This document shows positions 22,341-33,940 of a DNA stretch of 64,000 nucleotides, in pieces. This DNA comes from Engraulis encrasicolus. Its lineage: Eukaryota; Chordata; Actinopteri; Clupeiformes; Engraulidae. Position 1 is the first letter of the stretch, and each line of letters opens with the position of its first letter. The stretch covers positions 48,570,042-48,634,041 of the forward strand of contig NC_085869.1 in assembly GCF_034702125.1 (NCBI RefSeq), in the 5' to 3' direction. The position numbers and the translations under genes were made by a program. The notes under the pieces are model-generated. The model was not told the DNA's origin and made no database searches. It saw nothing but the letters and a program-made list of their open reading frames with translations.

Positions 22341-23460
22341 CTTATATTTCCACGACAGCTGAAAATCCTTTCTCAAGGACTGCTGGTGGCAGGCACGCAC
22401 AGGTAACTTACTTGTGTGCAAGGCTGCTTAGTGCCGGATAGGCAACCTGGTGTTCCCAACACCATTGTAAAGTATCTGCCTTACTCTCTAAACATACAGA
22501 CTGCAAATAGCTTGACAGCTCATTCTCAATGGGCTCGCGAGGTGTGAAGGCAGAGGAGGGGGTTACATCTTGATCAGAAGCTGGCTTGGGTCTTCCTCTT
22601 CTTAGCACTGGGGGGAGTCGGATCTGCCATGACTCTGTTTTTGCAGCCACTGCTTGCTCTGTACAGCACTGACGATGTTGCGTACGTTGTCAGTGGTTAT
22701 GGCCACGAGATTTGGATTGGATATCCACGTAGTCGTCACGTCACCAAGAGCCTCTGCAATGTTTTCTCAAGCATGGTCTTGAGGGAAATATGTTGCCTGC
22801 AGGTAGACACTTTTAATCTTCCACTTGACGATATAATGGATTGTTACGCATATGTATGGCTCACACGTCCTGCTGCTCCACATATCTGTAGTCAGGTCAT
22901 AGTAGACGGCTTTTGCGAGGTTGGCGGCGAGGCGCTCTCTCTCTCTTGAGTACATTCGGGGAAGCCCTTGTCTCGCAAAAAAAGTGGCGACTTGGGAGAT
23001 TGTATTTAGGGTCAAGCTTTTTTAGTATTTGTATGAAGCTTGGTTGCTCAACAACTGCTCTGGGCGTCATGTCTTTTGCGATATATAAAAGACAATGGAC
23101 CCCGTAATGCTGACCCACCTTGCACTTGTTTTTTCATAGGGTTGCCACCGGGGTAAAGATGTTTGCGTTGTTTGTTGTGCCTTCTTAGATGTGGTAGCGA
23201 TGGTCGTGTTTGGTTTTCCCGCGAATCGCAGCCTTGCACACTCTTCATATAAGAGTTAATGGTGTTACTGCAAATGGTTGAAGAGGTTTGTGGTGCTTGA
23301 TGATTTTGATGGCAGCAGTTTCTTGAATACCTCCTTCTGCACCTCATCAGAGGCTCTAAATCCGAAATAACACCATATAATTGAGCCGTTTGTCCTTTTC
23401 TTTGGTACAAATTCTGTGGGTGCAGCCATGTTGAATGAATATCAACACACACACACCGCT
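22341..23460 (-). pseudogene. ZBED-type hAT transposase pseudogene, internally deleted
   Basis: Read from high to low coordinates, pieces of a hAT transposase appear in order. IAKDMTPRAVVEQPSFIQIL is at about 23070, AKAVYYDLTTDMWSSRT and VTIHYI near 22890, and VAITTDNVRNIVSAV near 22690. WCWEHQVAYPALSSLAHK is at 22412-22470, followed in another frame by YLCVPATSSP, a stop and ERIFS, the C-terminal dimerisation motif. Frames change several times, and the stretch between the TTDN motif and the dimerisation motif is much too short. Terminal repeats were not identified. Clearly dead. Confidence 0.85.
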
Positions 23461-24140
23461 TACACGCAAGGGGAGGGGGAGCCAGTGCCTTTGGGGGGAA
23501 CAAGCGCAAGGAGGTGGCGGGATGGGCACCTCCACTGCACAGAAGGAAAATCAGAGTGGCGGAAAATTGTGCATTTACAGCATTAACTCGAGATCAACAT
23601 TAATTGCTTTTCCACTTTGAGTAATTTTGAAATCAGTAATATGTTTGACTATAAGACAGATGACTGCATATTCCTCGCACACTAGCTGACTTCTTTAAAC
23701 ATGATCAGTAATGATTCAGCTAAAATAAAATGTTACAGAAAACACAATGTTGAAACTAAAGCTCAAAATACAAATTATTCTTGTACATTGATCCACCCGC
23801 TGCAGTCTAGCTTTTGGATAAAAGCTTCAGCTTCAGCTAAGTATTATGTAATGCAATGTAAGGTTATTGCAAGGTTGACAAAGTATTAGTAACTGTGATT
23901 TGCAACAGTCCATATTTTCTATTTGTACTTTAAAGTCTTACAAAAATGAATACTGTATATGTTGTGCTTTACCTGGCTCAATGAACAATGAAATGACAAA
24001 TATGTGCCTTTCACAACCTGACAGGACCACATCTATCTGATCCTTTGGTTGATTATTTGCATTATTAGACTAGATTTTCCCCCTCATTTATTTAATCATT
24101 TTCTATTTTATAATATTATAATTAGTAATACATGTCTTAA
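23461..24140. other. Intergenic DNA, no gene recognised
   Basis: May hold the unrecognised end of the hAT copy just 3' of it. Beyond that I see nothing. Confidence 0.4.
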
Positions 24141-24146
24141 CTATAA

Positions 24147-26325
24147 CGGGCACTCGGTAGAGCGCAAACCTTCGCCTACACCACTTATTTTTTTCTGGCC
24201 ATCTTCAGAGTGTGGGGCATAACATTCTCCAAATTTTGGTGTTAGTGTCATTTAAATCGGACCGGAATATCGTAATATTACATTTCTGGCCCAGTCTTGA
24301 CCTCTTATTCAATTCAGCATGCACACGTTGTTCTGGCATATAGTGCTTGGCAAAGAAAAAAGTTTTTGACCTTTTCGTCACCTTGACCTTGACCTTTGAC
24401 CCAATCACTCCCAAAAAGTAATCGATTGTTCCTTGGGTCATGACCAATCATCCCACTAAATTTCATAAAAATCGGCTCAATTTACGTTTTTGACCTTTTC
24501 GTGACCTTGACCTTTGACCCAATCACTCCCAAAAAGTAATCGATTGTTCCTTGGGTCATGACCAATCATCCCACTAAATTTCATAAAAATCGGCTCAATG
24601 TACGTTTTTGACCTTTCCGTGACCTTGACCTTTGACCTTTGACCCAATCACTCCCAAAAAGTAATCGATTGTTCCTTGGGTTGTGACCAGGGCTCTAAAT
24701 TAACACACGCCAAACACGGGTGAAAATTCATTTTGGCTAGTAGAAAAAAATACCTACCCGCCAATTTGGCTAGTAGCGCCCGAGTACAGTAACTTATGAA
24801 CGGTAAACCGCTGCTCTGACGAGCGTTATACGGCGAGATTTCCTACATTACCCATGGACACTAGCGTCACGACGTAGCCTCCCACCGTGGGCTTTCCAGT
24901 GCATCGAGCGTCAACTCCATGCTGTTGCAATGCGCGCGCCAGGATTGAAAACATTTCAGACGACCAGCCTTCTGTCAGCTAAGCTGCGCTCACACTATTC
25001 TGACAGGCAGCTCTCCTCCTAGGCTCTCGTCGCTTACGCTACAACCTTTTTAACGTCACTACTGCTATTATTACTATGAACCTTGCTGTAACAGGCTGCA
25101 TTTTTGAAGCAGCGAGGCCCTGACCGTTTCAATAACAGGACTTAAGCAGATTATGCATAGCGCTACTTCTGTTGTGTAGACTATATTTTGTGCGAGTGAT
25201 AAGAATGTGGCGGGGGTTAGAGCAAGGTTCTGTGTGTTGGTGAATGCTAGAAGTAATTGTAAATAGTGACGTTAAAAATGAGTGGTTGTGGAACGAAATA
25301 GCGACCAGGGCAGAGGAGGAGAGCCGACTGTCAGAGTAGCCTAGTGTGACCGTAGCTGTCATTTCAGTTGTCTTCTGAAATGTTCAGAGTCCTGGCGCAA
25401 CTAAGTTGGAATAAGCCCAAGCCATCGGAAAGGAAAAAAAGCAACCAACGACGAAGCTGTGGAAGTAACAAAGGAAGCGAAGATTCCCGAGATATTTTTT
25501 ACTTTTAATTAAACTAGGCTTATTCTTGTCATTTTGTTGCGCATGGTAGAGAAGAGCTCCTCCTCTCTCCTCTCCTTTTCCTCTCATCTCTTCTCCTTCC
25601 TTGGGGTGTGCCGTGCGTATGTGAGGTTTTGTAGTGTTTGGCTGTGTGCTTGGTTACTGTATGTTAAAGGTATGTTATGTGAGTGGCTTGTGTGATGTGA
25701 TTCAGCTGTTTTCAGAGGAATTGAACAAAAACTAATCAAACTAAATAGGCCTAAGTAATGAAAGTAAAAAATAAAGCAGAAGTTAAAAAATAATGAAAAA
25801 ATATATAGCCTATAATATGCTTATTATGTAGTAGGCATATAGTAGCCTATGCAGGCCTATAGTGTATCTGTGTTGTAGAAACAGTTGGACAAAATGACCA
25901 TTTAATTAGAAAAAAAATAACTAGCCTAATGCATAGTTTATTTTGGCGAGATTAAAAAAAATGGCTAGTTGAACTTCTGTTTGGCTGGTAAGAAAAAATG
26001 TCCACTAGCCAAATTGGCTGGTGGTGGAAAAAGTTAATTTAGAGCCCTGGTCATGACCAATCATCCCACTAAATTTCATAAAAATGGCTCAATTTACGTT
26101 TTTTTACCTTTTCGTGACCTTGACCTTTGACCTTTGACCCAATCACTCCCAAAAACTAATCGATTGTTGTTTGGGTCATGACCAATCATCCCACTCAATT
26201 TCATAAAAATCGGCTCAGTTCTGTCTGAGTTATACGAATTACAAACAAACAAACAAACATATTAACAAATAAATACACAGGGGTCAAAACATAACCTTCG
26301 CCGACTTTGTCTCGGCGAAGGTAAT
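24147..26325. repeat. Dispersed repeat with ~118-bp tandem units, split by a hAT insertion
   Basis: Starts near 'CGGGCACTCGGTAGAGCG' and ends with a 'CTTCGCC...GGCGAAGG' hairpin at about 26297-26322. Inside are four units that begin near 24362, 24486, 24604 and 26097. Each has the order TTTTTGACCTTTTCGTGACC, TTGACCTTTGACCC, AAGTAATCGATTGTT, then CATGACCAATCATCCC. The third unit is interrupted by the element at 24688-26049. The family is common in fish as I remember it, but I cannot name it with certainty. Confidence 0.7.
24680..26057. mobile_element. hAT element, 1362 bp, inserted in the tandem repeat
   Basis: Element 24688-26049. It begins CAGGGCTCTAAATTAAC and ends GTTAATTTAGAGCCCTG, a perfect 17-bp inverted repeat. 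The right duplication is gtcatgac, and the left one reads gttgtgac (two changes). Other units of the surrounding tandem repeat show that the original target was gtcatgac. Both sub-terminal regions repeat 'GGCTAGTAG' and 'TGGCTAGT' words. A relative in the opposite orientation starts at 43743. Confidence 0.9.
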
Positions 26326-26330
26326 TATTT

Positions 26331-27760
26331 GAAAGCTTAAGTTGTCTGTCTCTCTTTAATGTTGAGGTCTCATGAGACAGCCCATAACAGGAATTGGAGT
26401 CTCATCTGGGATGATTTTTGTAGCTGTTGCATTTTCATTTCAATACTGGAGGAGCTCCCGTACAAATGGGGCTGCATCTGAATCAAGTTGTTGTTTTGCT
26501 TGGACGTTTTGGTTTTGTTAGTGGCTATTCATATGGGGATGGGGATGCACATCAGTGTAGTGGTTGACTACGACACTGAAAACTGCATACTTGCTCATGA
26601 ATTCAACTACTTGCTCATGAGTTGTCTTAAGTCTGATATGCCACAGAAGAGCATAGCGAAAGCCGAAAGCCCACCTAGGAAACTCGCTTACCCATGACTA
26701 CCCTTTAGTTGATGTTTACAGTAGGTGTGATGGTGCACTGCAGTTATAACTCTTAACAGCGTTGACCTGTCAGAACTGAGGTGACATGAATAGGGGCATG
26801 GTACTGTATGTATTTGGCTACATACTTCACATGTACTAAATTGGTTATGCTTTTACATTGTGCATTCACTCGTACAAGAGGGGCTGCAACGTTACACATT
26901 AACCTTTGAATTTAGTTAGTAAATGTTTATTTTTAATTGAGTTGGGATAACCAAGGTGTAATGCATGTGATAACCTAAAGTAGATGCAAGACTATATGTA
27001 TCACAGAAGCCCTTCTGATAATTGATAACCTTGCCTTTGTATTTTTGCCAGTTGATTGGCAGATATGGAGAAAGAGATGTCTGATTAAAGAAAAACTTTG
27101 TTTTATATACAAGCAAATTGAAGTAGGTATTTTACTTTTGTTCACAGATTTCTAGAAAATTGTACAAACTTGGCACTGAGAATCTGAATAAGAAGGAACA
27201 GCAAGGATATACTGGCTTGATTTTTACTAATGTGCCCAATTTCTTTAAAATATGTTTTGCTATGTTTGTGTGTTCAAAGCCCTTTCCAGAGTAGATATTG
27301 TTACAGTAAACTTGACTGACGCCAAAATTGTTCAAAAGTATCTAAAAGTAACAAATTAAAATAATCTTGTTTTAATATTATTTAAAATTAAAAAATGATA
27401 CAATTATAAATCAACTAAATAACTAGGTTTTTGAAGATACACTATCATGAATTTATTTTATCTGGATTTGTAGTGATTTCTTTGTTGCCTCATCCTATGT
27501 ATTTTCCACAAGCTTATGCTGTACACATGGTGTCGCATGGTTTAAGTATCAGTCGTCTTCACACACATTCAAAGGTACTGGCCATTGAATTTTCTCATAA
27601 TAGACTTTTCCTCCTTAATTGATGGCCATTGTACCCCCTAAACACCTGACTGTACACTCAATCAATGTGTACACCTTTACATGTATTTTGATAGCGTTAT
27701 TATTTTCTTTACACTGAGTGTATATAAAACAATCTACTTTGAAGTCTTTTTTTACATTCA
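26331..27760. other. Intergenic DNA, no feature recognised
   Basis: AT-rich sequence 3' of crygm-D without recognisable exons or transposon ends. Confidence 0.5.
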
Positions 27761-27766
27761 GAATGT

Positions 27767-27776
27767 TTTATTTATT
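27767..27776 (-). terminator. Overlapping poly(A) signals of crygm-D
   Basis: AATAAATAAA on the minus strand gives two overlapping canonical hexamers about 29 bp after the stop codon. Confidence 0.7.
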
Positions 27777-27804
27777 TTTTCTGTCAACACATTTAATTTG
27801 ATTT

Positions 27805-28855
27805 TTAGTACCAAGAATCCATGATGCGCCTCATGCTCATGAATCTCATGTTGGGGTATCCATAGTTTCTCCAGTTTCTGTACTCTCCGGGAGGGAAGTA
27901 CCACATTCTTCCTCTGAAGTGGGGCTGCTCATACATGAGCCAGTGGCCTTCCATCACGTGGCAAGACTGGCACTGGTTCATACGATAACGATCCATGATG
28001 GAGTCACAGTCGTCCATCATCTCGTGCATCTGACCACCAAAGTTGTCCCTCTCGTAGATCCTCATTCTGTAGTTTCCTCTGTACTGTAAATAAGAACATA
28101 CCAAGCATTATTGAAAATGATGAATACATACCATACATACCCAAATTAAATCTACTTGTGTTGTTATTTATTTACCATGGGAATGAAGCGGCAGGATCTG
28201 ATCCCGTTGTTCCAACCCCACATGTCGGGGTACTCTCCCCTCCTCATGAAGTACTGATTTCCCATGAAATTGGTCTGGTCGTACATCATCCAACATCCAC
28301 TATCCACCCTGAAGGAGTGGCATCGGCTGAGGTAGGGGGAGAAGTCAACACAATCTCCCGTGCACTCCCAGGAGCGACCCTGGAAGTTCCTCTCCTCGTA
28401 GAAGGTGATCTGCAATAAAGACATATTTTTCTGTTATGATCCAGAGCAGATTAGATGGCATCGTTACACAAGTAATACCTTTTAAAAGGCTAGTTTGAGT
28501 ATAACACTGCCCTGCAAAGGCAAAGTGCAGTAATTAAGCCAATGTTGAAACTGAAAACTGGACACATTTGGGCCATAATAATTTGTCATAAGATAAAGGA
28601 AGTGTAATGAAGCCATTTTCAATTTAAAGTGAATTTTGACAAAGTATGTAGTCACTACACCCTGCCATTGTAGAGCAGAATACAACATGTACAATCTACA
28701 AACACGAATAGATGGCATGGCAACATAAATAATAGCTTTTAAAAGGCTATGTTGAGTATAATAGCAGTTTTACAGCTAAAATCACATACAGAATACAGAT
28801 ATTTCAGGGGATTTTTTTTTTTTTTAAATTATGTTTAAACGCTTACTCTTCCCAT
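27805..28855 (-). CDS. crygm: Gamma-M crystallin D (3 exons, 173 aa)
   Basis: Two-domain lens crystallin. Exon 1 is 28847-28855 (MGR), exon 2 is 28176-28409 (78 codons), exon 3 is 27805-28083 (stop TAA). Introns are 437 and 92 bp, GT-AG, phase 0. Exon 2 lacks 9 bp: the paralogues have [10 protein letters not shown] and this copy has YPDMWGW, so three residues of Greek key 2 are gone in frame. The lost block lies next to a CATG direct repeat, which suggests replication slippage. Exon 2 also has Glu in FYEERNF and Phe in TNFMGN. Domain 2 is complete and close to that of crygm-B in its first half. The only ATG upstream of the donor was used. Confidence 0.95.
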
Positions 28856-28919
28856 GGTGGTAGATGCTTAGTAACTAGGTTGACCCGGTTGCACTGACCC
28901 AGAGTACCTGGGTCAACCC

Positions 28920-28983
28920 TATATATATATGTATGTATGACTTGGACGTGGCCTCCTTTTGTTTTGAAAATCCTGACCCAGCA
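28920..28983 (-). promoter_or_regulatory. crygm-D promoter: TATA-like run with MAF- and SOX-like sites
   Basis: On the minus strand a TATATATATAG run at 28930-28920 replaces the TATAAAA of other copies. AACAAAAGG is at 28963-28955, and TGCTGGGTCAGGA at 28983-28971 matches 11 of 13 positions of the T-MARE consensus. Element order and spacing agree with the other four promoters. Confidence 0.65.
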
Positions 28984-30236
28984 TCATGGTATAGATGTCT
29001 TTAGAGTGCACATACTCTGTGTTGTATTGTCACAAACAATAAAACAGTTAGCTGAATACCTTGAAGTAGAGAAGCTTCCTTCAAAAGGAGCTTTATACAA
29101 CGAACATACGTACCTTTTTTTGTTGAAGGTGATGATGTCTAAGATTTTCTTAATCATCACCCCATCTAGTGGCGTGGCTGTGTATAACAGTAAGAAGCGC
29201 AGAGGCCCCATTTTCCTGTCTTTCTCCTCTGTAGCTGCCTTTATTGCTGCAGCATGCAACAAACACTAAGCTAACCAATATCAACTGCCATAAAAACAAA
29301 GTTTAGAAGAAACAAAGTTAAAAAAAAGTAAAATATTTAATATTTAACTGAATTAGACTAGGTCATCTATTATACGTATGTGCCTCTTACCTGGAACAGT
29401 TAAACAAGAAAAAAAATTTAAATAAAAAATATGGCAATGCTTAATAATAACAACAATAATAATAATAAACAATTAAAATGCTCAGGTTTATGCAGTTATG
29501 AACTTGACTGTCTAATTTACTGTGGTACAAAATGAATATCAATCAGATTGTACTTCATATACAGAGTATTTTTCAATTACTTTTGAAAAGCAAGGAGACA
29601 TAAAGAAACATAAAACTAATCATAAGTTAGTCACATGAATGCCTCTCAAATCGATCATGTCCTACTAAATGTTGTAATTTGTAGTAGTGTGACTTTGCCA
29701 TCAAGCAACAAAGGACCACCATTGAAAGAAGCTTTCAAGCTTTCTTGTGTAATCGCAACAGTGTATTTTAATTTAATCAAGTATGTGATTTCTTTTGAAA
29801 TTAAATAATATACTGTATTTATTTTTTATTCTTGGCTGGCTTGGCTAGCTGGGGTCACTGTTGGCTAGTTTCATTGTACATGCATTTCTATTATGAAAAA
29901 AATATGAAGGTTTTGGCATCTTGAAGTGTAACTGGTCACCTGCATAGCAGGTCATATTGCCCATTTTTCTTGTTTTGATATTGCCCCTTTCTCTTGTTTG
30001 GATGTGTGGAGGACCAAATGTTATTCCAGCTCTTCTATTTTGCTGCTGGCAAAGAGATGTTACTGTTTTTAAAGGGACCCCCAGTTACTAGATATGAGAA
30101 TTAGGCCTATTAATTTTAGATAAAGACAGGCAGGCTGGCTTGTTTGCATTGGTGGAACTTTATAGTATTGTAGTATCTGTGGTGAACTTCTTTATATCTT
30201 TTGGATCTTACAACAGCAAGAGGTGTTATAATGCCA
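28984..30236. other. Intergenic DNA, no feature recognised
   Basis: AT-rich, with an imperfect (AAT)n run near 29445-29470. Short open frames have no recognisable features. Confidence 0.5.
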
Positions 30237-30325
30237 GGCATTTGTCTGTCGCACAACCTTTTGGGAGTCGGGCCAATTTCTTGCTGAATCTGAAGTCAAT
30301 CCTGAGTGTCGTATCGTCCCTTACA
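30237..30325. mobile_element. Fragment of the PIF/Harbinger-like MITE
   Basis: The stretch containing GGGAGTCGGGCCAATTTCTT and 'CCTGAGTGTCGTATCGT' matches the left part of the elements at 1686-2205 and 10356-12543, with many changes. Both ends are missing. Confidence 0.6.
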
Positions 30326-30539
30326 AAAATCGACCATGGTTTTACTGTAGTAGCCATGGTTTTACACTACTGTATATGTGGCAGTCCTGTTGTCTCAACG
30401 ACTGGAAATAATAATTTGGCTATTGATGGCAACAATTACAACTTTCAAGGGGGAAGGTTTGTTCCATTGACATCGTCATACTCACGTGTCATATGAGAAG
30501 TGCCATTAAAAGCAAACTGAAGTCATTTGCAAATTGAAC

Positions 30540-31270
30540 GCAGGGGAAAAATTGTGTGGCACGGTAAAACAGAATGCAGGAAATAAAGCTATCTAGATAT
30601 AAATGGTGAATATTTGGGGATACAAAAAAAGAAGGCAAGTCAGGACGGATTCCTTTGCAGTTGCGTTTCACCTTGACCGTACCATGCAGACAAAAAGAAA
30701 GCTGCTTGAAGAGTAGCCTGATTTCATCTTAGAATGCCTTTTACATTCTGCGATTTTTAGGAGATGCTTACGAGGGTCAGACTCAATGATGGGTTATTGC
30801 TTAGGTTTCCCTACCACGTTTTACTGTAGGCCTAATAGACCCTATATTACCCGAACTGCGAACAGATATGCCTATCGTCTTCCTTGAGTTGTTGAGTTGT
30901 TGAGCGCACGTGTCAAGTCGAGCCATAATTAGTAATTTGCAAATCGATCGCAAATGCTGAGAAAACTCTGCGTAGCTCGTCAAAACAGATTATATTAATG
31001 CAGGAAATATAGTATCTGGATATGAATAGTAGATATTTGGGGAATATACAAAAAGGAATAGACAAATAGCCCAAGGACGGATTATTTTGCTGCTATGTTT
31101 CACCTCTGGGCAGTGCCAGATGTAGACAATAAGAAAGTTGTGTGTGGAGTATATTTAAATGCCTTCTGCATTCTGAGACTTTGATGACGAATGCCAGTAA
31201 TGGGTTTACTTATGTTTCCCTCCCACTTTATAGTAGGCCCTATATTACCCGAACTACATACAGATAGAGT
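30540..31270 (+). repeat. Diverged tandem duplication, ~400-bp unit
   Basis: Two similar segments lie in direct order: about 30540-30870 and 30960-31268. Shared landmarks, about 400 bp apart, are 'AATGCAGGAAATA', 'GATATTTGGGGA', 'GGACGGATT', 'TTTCACCT' and CCCTATATTACCCGAACT. Function unknown; it may be part of an unclassified repeat. Confidence 0.65.
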
Positions 31271-31469
31271 CTCACGAATGCAGCCATCAATCGCCTGCCT
31301 ACGCATTGGCAGAGAGGGGATGTCGCGCTGAACTTTTTTTGTAACTTTGTTTAAAACTTTTAGCGTCTCAAATGAGTGACTGCTTTTGTCTGCTGCAGGT
31401 CTACTAAATTAGTAATGCTTGCTGGTATCCACCAAGTGGGAAAGTTACAGGTGTATGCCGCGTCCATGC

Positions 31470-31580
31470 TTGGAATCGATAAGAGAACCGTTAGGTAAAC
31501 TGCCAAATGATTCCATGGATTTGAGACGCACAGAACCGGTTCTCAACAGGAACCAGTTCTCGGTTCCCAAGCCTAGTGCT
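31470..31580. repeat. Short palindromic repeat with GAACCG words
   Basis: CTTGGAATCGATAAGAGAACC on the left and GGTTCTCGGTTCCCAAGC on the right form an imperfect inverted repeat around ACCGGTTC. It looks like the end pair of a small MITE. Duplications were not resolved. Confidence 0.45.
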
Positions 31581-31892
31581 GACTCAAGTGCATACTTCCC
31601 TCTGCTGCTAGAGCACAGATCTAGTCATCTTGAGGCCTTTTCTGTCCTTCATGGCAATCCTCATTATGTTGCAGCACCATGCAGGTATTCTACCGTGATC
31701 GCACATAAAAATCTTCACCCCATGCTCCTCACTTTTTTAGACCCACAATGCCCTTCCCCCGACCCTAAGTTCTTGGTACTGGTGTCAGAGTAGTATTGTA
31801 TGTGTTGTCAGAATTTAATATAATATATTGACCACATTCATACATAGTTTATGTATGGTACATTGCGAGTATGAATGGTTTTATGAGTTTTT

Positions 31893-32100
31893 GGGGCACC
31901 CGTGGCCTAATGGTTAATGTGATGGACTTAAGATCAGATAGATCAGGGTTATAGGTTTAAATCCCACCCTTCCACTGCCTACCGCACTCGATGATTGAGG
32001 TGCCCTTGAGCAAGGCACCTACCCCCATACTGCACCAGGGACTGTAACCAGTACCCTCTAAATAAGTGTAAGTCGCTTTGCAGTGATTCCGGAGAAAGTG
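31893..32100 (+). mobile_element. tRNA-derived SINE
   Basis: The head has an A-box-like TGGCCTAATGG (31903-31913) and a B-box-like GGTTTAAATCC (31954-31964; consensus GGTTCGAATCC), about 50 bp apart. It is followed by the typical fish SINE body 'GAGGTGCCCTTGAGCAAGGC', 'GGGACTGTAACCAGTACCC' and 'GTAAGTCGCTTTG'. Substitutions in both boxes suggest that it is old and not transcribed. Confidence 0.8.
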
Positions 32101-32808
32101 GTTAAAACAGGTTGTAATCTTGAAAGAAAAAATCTAAGTGAATTACAAAATAATGTGGTATATCCTCGTAGACAAAGGTCTTGACTTTTCAGAAATGCAC
32201 AAGGCCAATCTCCCCATTTTGATTTTTTTTTCAGAAATCAGGTTTTTTCCCGATCATACCTTGTTTTTTGTCAACACCGTCAGACACAATTAAAAGCAAT
32301 AAAAAGTGTATTGATTTGGTTGCATATGTATCTGGAGATTTTAAGTGATTATGTGTGTTTTTTGGTTCACACATACGCCTTTAAATGTTGAAAATTCACT
32401 TTCATTCTATTTTAATATTGTTTCATGTGTTCTAATTTAAAAATATGTGCTGTCAGACAATGCTTACTTAATGCCTAAATAGACCAAACAATTTTTTATA
32501 ATTTCACAAATATTGTTGTAGGCTTAAATTTGCTTTTACTTTAATAATTCAACAACTCCAAAGGAACATTTTGTAAGCACATTAATTTAAAATGTCCAAA
32601 ACTCCTTACGGTGGTGACTTAAGAACTGACGGTGGTGATAGTAATCTGAGGGTGGTGAAAGTGACCTAGTTATTACCTACATTTAGCAAAATAAATAGCC
32701 CTCTCAAGTCAATGACATCTAGCATAAACACTTTATTTTTGTGTGTGCACAGTATGTTTGTGCGTGCACAGTATGTTTGTGCGTGTGTTTTTCTTCATTT
32801 GTTAGATA
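32101..32808. other. AT-rich unclassified DNA
   Basis: Carries three 'GGTGGTGA' words within 32609-32662. The first 100 bp resemble 33990-34080, so the flanks of the hAT insertion at 32817 may be diverged duplicates of one another. Confidence 0.35.
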
Positions 32809-33940
32809 CTCTAGGACAGTATTTCCCAACCTTTTTTGAGCCAGGGCACACTTTTTCCCTTCAAAAAATGTGGCGGCACACCACCAACCAAAAATGATGA
32901 AGCAATGAAAACAAATTATAGTAGCCGCCTAACAATATAGTCATTCTTATAAAAGTGTCTTGAATAGCAATCAAATAAACACAAAAATGTATTTTTTTTT
33001 AATAATCTTTATTATTATTCTGTCCAAAAGCATTCTATTTGCAGGAATACAGAAAATAATGCTTATTCTGACAGCAGCAATGATATTTAGGAAATATTTC
33101 ACTGTTACAATATGAATATGCATGTTTAATATCAATCTCTGTTCAATGCCTTGCAAAATAGAACGTTTTCTCTGCGTCTCCATCTACAAAACGCACATTG
33201 GCCAGGAGTTGCGCATGTCCACTAATATCAGCCTCATCAAGTTGCAACGCAAATTTCTCACGGATACGGATATTTTCCAAAACCACACTTTCGATGTCAG
33301 CAGACATGTCATCAATGTCTGGAAATTGTGTTATTTGAGAGAGGGACTTTGGCTATTTCTTTAACCGCTTCAGGTCTAAGCATCTCATTTACAATGGCTT
33401 TGCATGCAGGTAATATTAGTGTCTCTGCCACTGTGACTTTTTTGATTTAGCTACAAATTCAGTTACGTGGTATAGCTAGCTTTAAGGGTTCTCTCGTTTA
33501 CCTTTTTCCCTCATAAATGTTGCTTGGTTCTCTGTTTGCTTACGCAGGCCAACAAAATAGTCTGCACTCTTGTTTTGTGAAGGGTGTTACATACCAAGCA
33601 CAATGGAATCGGTGCCGTTGCATCCCAAGTACAAGTACCGGTAGTCCTAAATCCAAATGAAACGTAACTCTCTTTGTATTGACTCGAGCTCACGGCATTT
33701 GGCTTTTTTTGACAGCTACTACAATGCATTTCGCTACCTGCTGCCACCTAGTGATAAGGAATTATCACATGATTAGCAGCAGACACTACATAATGACATA
33801 TAGGCATAATTTGCTGATAATAATGAATTTGTTTTTTTGTTTTTTTTTGTTTTTAAACAAGAATTTTCCATGGCACACCTGATGATCTCTCACGGCACTA
33901 GTGTGCCGCGGCACAGTGGTTGGGAAACACTGCTCTAGGA
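32809..33940. mobile_element. hAT element with transposase remnant, 1116 bp
   Basis: Element 32817-33932. It begins CAGTATTTCCCAACC and ends GGTTGGGAAACACTG (13 of 15 paired). A perfect 8-bp duplication, ctctagga, is found at 32809-32816 and 33933-33940. On the minus strand around 33215-33260 it reads REKFALQLDEADISGHAQLL, like the catalytic region of ZBED5-like hAT transposases. The copy is a deleted descendant of an autonomous element. Confidence 0.9.

Noticed and set aside
31893..31970. Possible tRNA gene
   Set aside because: A and B box-like motifs are present, but the cloverleaf is not preserved and the SINE body follows directly; it is a SINE head.
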